Of a stretch of 43,366 nt of DNA, positions 7,736 to 14,105 are shown one piece after another. This DNA comes from Spirochaetota bacterium (GTDB lineage: Bacteria > Spirochaetota > Spirochaetia > Sphaerochaetales > Sphaerochaetaceae). Both the position numbers and the translations under genes were made by a program. Under the pieces are notes generated by a model. That model did not search any database and was not told where the DNA came from. It worked only from the letters and a program-made list of their open reading frames with translations. The DNA is taken from NCBI GenBank assembly GCA_023401595.1, contig JAEXDQ010000017.1, forward strand, positions 1 to 43,366, in the 5' to 3' direction. Each line of letters opens with the position of its first letter. Position 1 is the first letter of the stretch.

Positions 7736-9013
7736 TCATATCTTACGGAAGATGACGGCGATTTCCGTCCGCGCCATTTTTCGTACCGGCAGCCAGGCAG
7801 AGACCGCCGACACCAGCAACGCGCCGCCGGCGATGATGAAGAAGCTTCCAGCGTCCCAAGCTGCATGCATTACGCCTGACACCCTGTATCCAATGTTCAC
7901 ACCCTCCAGCAGCGATGAAAAATCTATCCCATGGACGACCATCGGATAGGTCATCGCGGCGCCGCAGACCATTCCGGCGACGCTGCCGAGAAGTCCGAGA
8001 AGCACGCCCTCCGCAGTAAACAGGAATTCGACGCGAGAGCTTGAGTAACCGAGAGCCTTGAGCATGGCTACCTCGTTCTTCCGTTCCATCACCGCCATCA
8101 GCATGGTATTGGAAATTCCTACCGCGGCGATAATGAACATGAACAGCATCAGCAACCGGGATGAAGCGCCCTTCGTCTCGGACAGGGAAACTTCGTCCTC
8201 GGCGACTTCATCCCAACGATACAGCTCCACAGAACCAAGCCGTTCCTCCAGGATCGGTAACTGTTTTGCGACGTTTTCCGCGCCTTGCAGCGCACCCAGC
8301 GTACCGCCTGGGCTACCAGACGACAGCGAATATTCGCTGACACTCCCCTCCAGTTCAAGCATTTCGTCAAGAAAGGCCAAATCCATATACATGGCGGTGG
8401 AATTCACCACAGGATTGTCCGTCTGCACGATGCCGACGATGGGCATGTCCATCGTCTGGACGAAACCACCCTGCCCTTTGCATTGTATCGTGACATAATA
8501 TCCGACCTCGGCCCGCATGTCGTAGGCTAGCCAACTGCCAAGTACGACGCCTTCCTCGCCGGGGGTCAGCCAAGTTCCATCTTCGACCGATGAAGCAATC
8601 CGATAGACGTCGGCGTCCAGGAGAGGATCCACGCCATAGACGATTGCGGTCAGCGAACCTGCGGTGGGAAAGGATTCCTCCAAAAAAAAGACTTCCGCCG
8701 CCGACTGATACCGCGGAGCGAACGACACGCCCCCGACATTCAGCGCTTCTTCGATCTCCTCACGCTGATGAGCGCTGATCAGCCGATCCGCCGGGGCAAG
8801 CCGCCGATCCTTGAAATATCCGGGAGCGTACACCTTCGCCGAAGAGGTCTCATACCATATCAGGTTGCGGAAGGAATCCTGGTCAAGGCCGACCAGCAGG
8901 GCTTCGACAGCTATGGAGAACATGACGCCTATCGCTATGGCGAAGGCCGTAATGACCGTCCGTTTCTTGTACCGGAACAGATTCTTCCACGCCATGCGCA
9001 ACAATATCAGCAT
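7736..9013 (-). CDS. ABC transporter permease, FtsX/MacB family, 425 aa (first of a pair)
   Basis: Same architecture as its neighbour: an N-terminal segment after MAWKNLFRYKKRTVITAFAI, an extracytoplasmic domain (about residues 45-290), and three C-terminal segments, with LMAVMERKNEVAMLKALGYS as the FtsX motif. ATG 9013 has GGAG seven bases upstream and overlaps the ATPase stop by seven bases. The two permeases are paralogues of each other and diverge mainly in the extracytoplasmic domain, as expected of LolC/LolE-like heterodimers. Substrate assignment rests only on the LolA-like gene downstream. Confidence 0.92.
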   Translation of the reverse strand: MLILLRMAWKNLFRYKKRTVITAFAIAIGVMFSIAVEALLVGLDQDSFRNLIWYETSSAKVYAPGYFKDRRLAPADRLISAHQREEIEEALNVGGVSFAPRYQSAAEVFFLEESFPTAGSLTAIVYGVDPLLDADVYRIASSVEDGTWLTPGEEGVVLGSWLAYDMRAEVGYYVTIQCKGQGGFVQTMDMPIVGIVQTDNPVVNSTAMYMDLAFLDEMLELEGSVSEYSLSSGSPGGTLGALQGAENVAKQLPILEERLGSVELYRWDEVAEDEVSLSETKGASSRLLMLFMFIIAAVGISNTMLMAVMERKNEVAMLKALGYSSSRVEFLFTAEGVLLGLLGSVAGMVCGAAMTYPMVVHGIDFSSLLEGVNIGYRVSGVMHAAWDAGSFFIIAGGALLVSAVSAWLPVRKMARTEIAVIFRKI

Positions 9014-9717
9014 TGGCGGTCTCCTACGATTTTTCCATCTTCCAATGTGATGATCCGCCGCGTATGGTCCAATACCCGCTGGTCATGGCTCGAAAACACG
9101 CAGGTGATTCCGTAGGTTTCGTTCAACTGGACGATCAAATCGAGAATCAGCCGGCTATTGATGGAATCGAGGTTCGCAGTCGGTTCGTCGGCCAGAATGA
9201 CGGAAGGCCGTTTCACCAATGCGCGGGCGATGGAAACCCGTTGCTGCTGCCCGCCGGATAGTTCATTCGGCTTACGTCCCTGCAAGCCATCCAAGCCAAC
9301 TTCCGCAAGGATCATATTGGCCCGGTCACGAATCTCTCCGCGAGTTCCGTTCGGACACCCCGCTTTGGCGAGGGCCTCCTTCGGAAGGATTGACAACGCC
9401 AGCTCGACGTTTTCCACGGCGGTCAGGACGGGAATCAAATTGTAGTTTTGGAAGATGAACCCTATCATGCTCTGTCTGACGGCGTTCTTCCCCTTCTTAT
9501 CCAGTTTCGCAAGATCGCGTCCTTCCAGCAGGATATGCCCGGAGGTGATGGAATCGAGGCATCCGATGAGATTCAGCAGCGTGGTCTTCCCTGAACCGGA
9601 GGGCCCTGCGAAGGCCAAAAGCTCACCGGCTCCGATGCTACAATCAATTCCTTGCAACGCATTGACCTCCTGGGTACCGGTCCTATATATCTTCTTCACA
9701 TGTTCAATCTGAACCAT
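9007..9717 (-). CDS. ABC transporter ATPase, MacB/LolD type, 236 aa
   Basis: All nucleotide-binding motifs are present: Walker A GPSGSGKT (38-45), Q-loop IFQNYNLIP, signature LSGGQQQR, Walker B VILADEPTANLD and the switch His in FSSHD. IFQNYNLIPVLTAVENVELAL is typical of the LolD/MacB/FtsE group. Between Q-loop and signature it has a short insertion (PKEALAKAGCPNGTRGE). The ATG at 9717 is preferred because AAGGAG lies five bases upstream; the frame extends to 9792 with a non-homologous front that would overlap the regulator's end. It powers the two downstream permeases. Confidence 0.94.
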   Translation of the reverse strand: MVQIEHVKKIYRTGTQEVNALQGIDCSIGAGELLAFAGPSGSGKTTLLNLIGCLDSITSGHILLEGRDLAKLDKKGKNAVRQSMIGFIFQNYNLIPVLTAVENVELALSILPKEALAKAGCPNGTRGEIRDRANMILAEVGLDGLQGRKPNELSGGQQQRVSIARALVKRPSVILADEPTANLDSINSRLILDLIVQLNETYGITCVFSSHDQRVLDHTRRIITLEDGKIVGDRQC

Positions 9718-9784
9718 AGATGCTCCTTGTCGTTCCTTCGTATCCAAGCCGTCTCCAGCCGGAGTCTTTTTCACCATGCCGCAA

Positions 9785-10090
9785 TTACTCAATTACATGG
9801 GACAGGAGATGTTCCAGCGATGAAATATAGTCAAGCAACGCCTGTTTCCCCCCGGGGGTCAGCCGAGCGTCGGTGACGGGTTTCTTTCCCTCAATCCGTT
9901 TTTCCAGTTCGACGAATCCCGCTTCTTCAAGCGTCTTGAGCTGTATGCTCAGGTTGCCGGCCGTCATTTCAAGCCGTTTCCGAATTTCAGTGAAGCTGAG
10001 AACGCTCTCCGGAGACGACGCCAGCAGTACCAGGATTTTCAACCGGGCCTGTTCGTGAATCATTTTGTCCAGCTGAATGGTATCGGACAT
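9785..10090 (-). CDS. Winged-helix transcriptional regulator of the export operon, 101 aa
   Basis: A short MarR/ArsR-like winged helix: helix LKILVLLASSPESVLSFTEIRKRLEM, recognition helix TAGNLSIQLKTLEEAGFVELEKRIEGKKPVTDARLTPGGKQALLDYI with a beta-wing, then a C-terminal dimerisation helix. This form is commonly encoded beside MacB-like transporters. AGGAG lies eight bases before ATG 10090, and the start overlaps the preceding stop by one base (TGATG). It probably autoregulates the operon through one of the palindromes at 10822-10836 or 10844-10858 (inference). Confidence 0.88.
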   Translation of the reverse strand: MSDTIQLDKMIHEQARLKILVLLASSPESVLSFTEIRKRLEMTAGNLSIQLKTLEEAGFVELEKRIEGKKPVTDARLTPGGKQALLDYISSLEHLLSHVIE

Positions 10091-10767
10091 CACCGTATCT
10101 CCTGTTCATGCCGCGACGCCGACACGGACAGGACGATGCCCATGCCGAAGAACATCACGCACAGAGAGCCTCCAAGCCAATAGAGGTAGTGGTCGCGCAT
10201 GAACAGGCTAGTGGCGAGGGCGAGGGCAAGGCACATATAGCCCATCCACTTGTATTCTTTCAGCGAGAGCATTTCCGACATGTAGATGCAGAGGATGGCC
10301 AAAACATAATAGAGGATAGGGGCGAGCATCCACCAATTGTCCATGCGGTATGAGTATATGCACCCCACGGCAGCCCCAGAACCAAGGATAAGGTAGTTCG
10401 CATATACCAGCTTCTTGATTTCCGGCATTCGGAAGATGGCGTCAACACCAAGCCCGCCAAGCTTTTCATTCGCATACCGCTTGAAGATGTATAGCTTCCA
10501 GAACCCCGTAACCGCTAGAATCAGCACACCCATCACAACCAAGGCGACCCGTATCGCAAACGGACTCGCCCCCAGCGTCCCCCATTGATGTTCCGCAAAT
10601 ATCATCGCTCCAAACAGGACCGCGAGCAACGCTCCCATAGTATGGCAAAGCGATATGTACCCCTTGCGATTGAACAGCGGGCTGATTTTTCTCAGATTCC
10701 CTTCAAGTGTCTGTTTGATTTCCGTTATGGAGGCCAACGCCTCCCTAATTTCGTTCTCGCTATACAT
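10090..10767 (-). CDS. Polytopic membrane protein, first gene of the export operon, 225 aa
   Basis: The first 40 residues are soluble and helical (EIREALASITEIKQTLEGNLRKISPLF). About six hydrophobic segments follow, in pairs: HTMGALLAVLFGAMIF, IRVALVVMGVLILAVTGFW, YANYLILGSGAAVGCIY, MLAPILYYVLAILCIYM, YMCLALALATSLFM and WLGGSLCVMFFGMGIVLSV. No catalytic motif or known family is visible. GGGAGGGAAGG precedes ATG 10767. Such membrane proteins often accompany small winged-helix regulators and may act as a sensor or partner that holds the regulator; that is inference. Confidence 0.85.
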   Translation of the reverse strand: MYSENEIREALASITEIKQTLEGNLRKISPLFNRKGYISLCHTMGALLAVLFGAMIFAEHQWGTLGASPFAIRVALVVMGVLILAVTGFWKLYIFKRYANEKLGGLGVDAIFRMPEIKKLVYANYLILGSGAAVGCIYSYRMDNWWMLAPILYYVLAILCIYMSEMLSLKEYKWMGYMCLALALATSLFMRDHYLYWLGGSLCVMFFGMGIVLSVSASRHEQEIR

Positions 10768-10821
10768 GAGCCTTCCCTCCCCCGCACAATGCTACCGTTG
10801 GACTGTGTTCATGGCGTCCTT

Positions 10822-10836
10822 TGACGTTTTACGTCA
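10822..10836. promoter_or_regulatory. Palindromic operator candidate I of the export operon
   Basis: TGACGT-TTT-ACGTCA is a perfect 6-3-6 palindrome in the 5' leader, about 55 bases before the first start codon and just downstream of the predicted transcription start. Confidence 0.5.
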
Positions 10837-10843
10837 TAGAGTA

Positions 10844-10886
10844 GTTTATATCATAAACCATATGCTGAGACGAAGCGGTTTGTCAA
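10844..10886 (-). promoter_or_regulatory. Promoter of the export operon with palindromic operator candidate II
   Basis: On the minus strand TTGACA (10886-10881) and TATGGT (10862-10857) are separated by 18 bp. A perfect 6-3-6 palindrome, GTTTAT-ATC-ATAAAC (10844-10858), overlaps the end of the -10 box and the expected start point, an ideal place for a repressor. It has the same 6-3-6 geometry as the palindrome at 10822. Confidence 0.6.
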
Positions 10887-11195
10887 GCAATTATTCCATT
10901 CGCCAAGGCCGAGAATCGAAACGAAGATCCTGAATAATAACTTCAGACAGGATTGCCGATATCGCCTTGCTCCTGTCTTGCTTTCGGACAAGGGACAATT
11001 CATCAACGGTGCACTTGCATCGCCATGGGCTCCGATATTTGTCATGGCGTTTTTGGATAACTCGACCCATAGGGGAGACGTTTTGCTACATACCCACGTA
11101 CATCGGCAGGGTAAAACAGATATGCAGAAGCTGCTGACCCTTTCATTCCAACGTGGTATGCTTGTATATAAGGTTCTTTCAACGAGGAAAACACC
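10887..11195. other. Gap between divergent operons
   Basis: No gene is supported. A possible hairpin lies at 10945-10978 (AGACAGG/CCTGTCT around an inner CGATATCG). The plus-strand promoter of the YbaK-like gene should be here, but I could not place it with confidence. Confidence 0.4.
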
Positions 11196-11687
11196 ATGAC
11201 CGCGAACAAACAAAAAGTTTTCGATGAACTCGACAGGCTGGAAATAACATATGGTGTCATAGACCATCCCGCGGTGTTCACCATAGACGAAATGGACTCC
11301 CTGCATATCGATGAAAAAGGGGAAATACTGAAAAACCTGTTTCTGAGGGACAACAAGGGGAAACGTTATTTTCTGGTATCCATCAAGAAGGAGAAACGGG
11401 CGCGGCTTGATGAACTTCAGCGCAAACTGGACTGCGGCCGCTTGAGCTTCGCATCGGAACAGAAGCTGATGGAGCTGCTTGGACTGGAAAAAGGATCCGT
11501 CACCCCGTTCGGCATTCTCAATGACGAGTCCCGAAAAGTCGAATATGTACTTGACGCAGACATAGCGCCGGAACAATGCATCGGAGTCCATCCGAACGTG
11601 AATACGGCCACGGTATGGCTAGCGGCAAAGGACTTGGAACGGGTTATCAAGGAACACGGGAACAGCGTCGCCCATATCCGGCTGTAA
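11196..11687 (+). CDS. prdX: YbaK/PrdX-type aminoacyl-tRNA deacylase, 163 aa
   Basis: This family hydrolyses mischarged tRNA, usually Ala-tRNA(Pro), in trans. The hallmark N-terminus is present: LDRLEITYGVIDHPAVFTIDEMDSL, followed by KNLFLRDNKGKRYFLVSI with the family's invariant Lys in the KNLFLRD strand, then SVTPFGILNDESRKVEYVLDA and the late HPNVNTATVWL segment typical of the PrdX subgroup. GAGGA precedes ATG 11196. Substrate identity rests on family resemblance; other YbaK members edit Cys-tRNA(Pro) or Ser-tRNA. It stands alone and converges on the next gene. Confidence 0.92.
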   Translation: MTANKQKVFDELDRLEITYGVIDHPAVFTIDEMDSLHIDEKGEILKNLFLRDNKGKRYFLVSIKKEKRARLDELQRKLDCGRLSFASEQKLMELLGLEKGSVTPFGILNDESRKVEYVLDADIAPEQCIGVHPNVNTATVWLAAKDLERVIKEHGNSVAHIRL

Positions 11688-11826
11688 AAATTATCGAACG
11701 ATCACTCAAATCAGTCCCGCCCGGTCTGGCGGATACAAGGCATCACCCCATCCTTTCACCAAATGGTCGATCGCCGCATCATATCATGGAATGATAAGAA
11801 AATATCGGTCGGTATCCTTGGTATGC

Positions 11827-12789
11827 TCATGTGGATAGAAAATCCAGATACTCAGAATCAAGAAGTTGCGTCCGGAGCCGTCTTTGAACCTCTTTCGGCG
11901 TATGGCAGCATTGGCAATCTTCGGAGGTAGTCAGGTTGAAACGTCCGCAGAACGGACAATGGGAGAACCGGATACCCGCGCAAACCTGTTCAATGTAGAC
12001 ATAGAGAGGATACGGCCTGACATCATGTTGGGCGAGGTATTGGTCGATGAACGCCTGCGGATATACATCCGCCAGACGCCGAGGTGAATATCGGCAGACT
12101 GATTTCGGAAGATCATCATAGACAAGGGTCCTCCCTGTGGAAGCGAACATGGCGATTTTCAAGTGGAGTTCCGCGTCCACGGCACCGGCGGGCAACGGAG
12201 TATCCCACGACAACACCGACGGAGACCATGGCGGAATAGTCTGGTAGAACCGTATAGACCTGCCCCGCATGCAAGGCTCGCCGCCGTCTTCCACATACAG
12301 CCGATCTATGATCCATTCGCAATAGTCAAGCCGTTCCGGAGATTCGTTTGAAACAAGCAGCCGCAGGAACCGTTCGCCCTGCTGAGGACCTTCGCCATGG
12401 ACAATGAGCAGGCCCACCAGCTGCAACGGGCGTCCAAGCACATGGAGCGTCCCCTTGTAGGATTGAGCGACCATCGCGGGTCTGAACCGACGACAGAGAT
12501 CAGAATACTCTTCTTCGTAACAGATTGCGCAAGACATCGCACGTCCATCCACTGTATCGCGCCCGTCAAAAGGCTTTCTTGGCCCGGTAGGAATTGCTGT
12601 TGCTCCAGGCAGCGGCGCAGTTTTTTTCCCAGGAGAAGGATGGTACTGGCGCTGGACGAACAGGATTCCAAGAACAAGCCACCCTACTACAGGAATGCAC
12701 AGCAGAAGGATGGCGTACCGACGGCAGGAAACATCGTCGAATGAACGAAGTTTTGTGGAATCTGTAACGTCACGCCCTCGTCCCTTCAT
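11827..12789 (-). CDS. Membrane-anchored protein with C-terminal zinc ribbon, 320 aa
   Basis: Not recognised as a named family. It has a charged N-terminus, one membrane segment (AILLLCIPVVGWLVLGILFV), a Pro-rich linker, then a central domain with paired cysteines (SCAICYEEEYSDLC) and a probable beta-sandwich (LVGLLIVHGEGPQQGERFLRLLVSN to ELHLKIAMF). Near the C-terminus CPFCGRFNLTTSEDCQCC provides Cys pairs spaced as in a zinc ribbon. ATG 12789 is chosen because GGAGG sits just upstream; a GTG at 12810 is possible. If the N-terminus is inside, the zinc ribbon would lie outside the cytosol, which is uncommon; the opposite topology cannot be excluded. Confidence 0.7.
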   Translation of the reverse strand: MKGRGRDVTDSTKLRSFDDVSCRRYAILLLCIPVVGWLVLGILFVQRQYHPSPGKKTAPLPGATAIPTGPRKPFDGRDTVDGRAMSCAICYEEEYSDLCRRFRPAMVAQSYKGTLHVLGRPLQLVGLLIVHGEGPQQGERFLRLLVSNESPERLDYCEWIIDRLYVEDGGEPCMRGRSIRFYQTIPPWSPSVLSWDTPLPAGAVDAELHLKIAMFASTGRTLVYDDLPKSVCRYSPRRLADVYPQAFIDQYLAQHDVRPYPLYVYIEQVCAGIRFSHCPFCGRFNLTTSEDCQCCHTPKEVQRRLRTQLLDSEYLDFLST

Positions 12790-12958
12790 GCCACCTCCAG
12801 ATATTCTCACACGGCATACGAGTACACTGATATTCCAAAATCTATTATTTAAGATATACTATTAAAAATATCTTTTATTCAAGAACACAAAAGGTACCAA
12901 GAGCCTTGAATTCAAGATTTTCACCGCCGAAACCGTACTTTTTTTAGACATATGTGCG

Positions 12959-12964
12959 TACACT
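12959..12964 (+). promoter_or_regulatory. -10 element next to the start codon of the second XRE gene
   Basis: TACACT ends eight bases before the ATG at 12973, and no Shine-Dalgarno is present, as with the paralogue at 2381. The -35 region is weak. Confidence 0.4.
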
Positions 12965-12972
12965 AAGAAAAT

Positions 12973-13386
12973 ATGCGTGATAAAGAAATGTCCATCGCTT
13001 TCTGGCGCAGGGTCGAGGACCTGATGCGCAAGAAGGGGATGCGACAGGTCGAGCTTTCCCAGCTTACAGGAATCTCTGTCGGCACGCTCTCCGGCGCCAG
13101 GACACAAAAGACTCTCCCTGTGTCCCATAACGGCATGAAAATCGCCGAAGCGCTCGGGACTTCCCTGGAATATCTGCTGTATGGGACGGAATCCGATTCA
13201 CGAGACGACGCGAACATGGAAGAGGCGTTTTCGCTGATACGCAAAAGCAAATCGGCTTCGCACCTGGTCAAACGTATTCCATTGCTGAGCATGGAGCAGT
13301 ACAGGCTGCTGGAAGCATTGCTTGATTCTTGGGGAATCGAACATGACGGTACGGCGGGAGAAGAACGAAAAGGGGAAGAAAAATAG
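12973..13386 (+). CDS. XRE-family helix-turn-helix regulator, 137 aa (paralogue of 2381-2776)
   Basis: HTH core: FWRRVEDLMRKKGMRQVELSQLTGISVGTLSGARTQKTLPVSHNGMKIAEALGTSLEYLLYG. It is followed by a helical C-terminal part with LSMEQYRLLEALLDSWGIEHDG and a very charged tail (EERKGEEK). Residue-by-residue it follows the regulator at 2381, including the MRDK start, so the two come from one duplication. No Shine-Dalgarno precedes the ATG. It converges on nrdG with a two-base gap. The target is unknown; autoregulation through the shared GTACA motif upstream of both genes is possible. Confidence 0.87.
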   Translation: MRDKEMSIAFWRRVEDLMRKKGMRQVELSQLTGISVGTLSGARTQKTLPVSHNGMKIAEALGTSLEYLLYGTESDSRDDANMEEAFSLIRKSKSASHLVKRIPLLSMEQYRLLEALLDSWGIEHDGTAGEERKGEEK

Positions 13387-13388
13387 GT

Positions 13389-14105
13389 CTATTCCGGATC
13401 CAACAGATTCGGTTGCAAGAGCTTCAGGCGTGGAGTCCATCGCTGTAGATCGAGCAAGGAGGGAGCCGGAGCGTTGACCCGGGGAGAATCCTCAGTTAGG
13501 TAGTTTTCTGGAATTCGATACAGGTTCAGCCGCCATGTAGGGACGCACGGCATCTGCGAGGCGATTTCCTGCAAGTCTTCAAGCCCCAACGTAGGGGCGA
13601 CCGTGGTACGGGCCTCCCAATGAAAGGCCGGAGCCTCCTGCAACAGTGACAAGGTATCCTGGACAGCATCGGGATCCGCACGCCCGCCACAGATTTCCCG
13701 ATACCGGCCCCAAGGGGCTTTTACATCGAGCGCTATGTAGTCGACCGACCGCCGCTTCAACAACCTGGCTACAACGCTGGGGTTGCAGCCGCAGGTGTCG
13801 AGTTTTACGTCATAGCCCATCTCCTTGATACCGTCGATGACCTCTTCCAGCTCAGGGTGGATCGTCGGCTCGCCGCCGCTGACGACCACCCCATCCAACA
13901 GACCGCGCCTCTTGTGCAGGAAGTCCATCGCCTGGCTGAGGGAAACTCCGGCCGTACCAGCGGAAACTCCGGCCGCACCGCCGGTCAGGGCGATGCGGTT
14001 GTGGCAGTAGAAACAGCTATAGGGACAACCGGAAGTGAACAGGACGCACGCGAGCCTCCCGGGGAAATCAAGCAATGTCGTCCTGACCATTCCCGCCAGT
14101 CTCAT
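13389..14105 (-). CDS. nrdG: Anaerobic ribonucleotide reductase activating enzyme NrdG, 238 aa
   Basis: A radical-SAM enzyme that uses a [4Fe-4S] cluster and SAM to install the glycyl radical on NrdD. The cluster motif is TSGCPYSCFYCHN (C27, C31, C34), followed by VVSGGEPTIHPEL (SAM-binding GGE) and LDVKAPWGRY. The ATG at 14105 overlaps the nrdD stop by four bases (ATGA), so the longer frame to 14420 is rejected. It is longer than the roughly 155-residue E. coli protein and belongs to the pyruvate-formate-lyase-activase-like NrdG2 type. A 21-bp tandem duplication (13941-13982) repeats GVSAGTA within a loop after the cluster motif. Confidence 0.93.
   Translation of the reverse strand: MRLAGMVRTTLLDFPGRLACVLFTSGCPYSCFYCHNRIALTGGAAGVSAGTAGVSLSQAMDFLHKRRGLLDGVVVSGGEPTIHPELEEVIDGIKEMGYDVKLDTCGCNPSVVARLLKRRSVDYIALDVKAPWGRYREICGGRADPDAVQDTLSLLQEAPAFHWEARTTVAPTLGLEDLQEIASQMPCVPTWRLNLYRIPENYLTEDSPRVNAPAPSLLDLQRWTPRLKLLQPNLLDPE
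13941..13982. repeat. In-frame 21-bp tandem duplication inside nrdG
   Basis: Two copies of a 21-base unit beginning ggaaactccggccg differ at two or three positions. They encode a repeated seven-residue Ala/Gly-rich piece in a surface loop. Confidence 0.75.

Noticed and set aside
9718..9792. N-terminal extension of the MacB-type ATPase
   Set aside because: The first 25 codons overlap the regulator gene and have no family likeness; a strong Shine-Dalgarno sits right before 9717.
10851..11591. 246-residue minus-strand frame opposite the YbaK-like gene
   Set aside because: The upstream half is antisense to a recognised gene, and the rest is a non-coding gap with no start signal.
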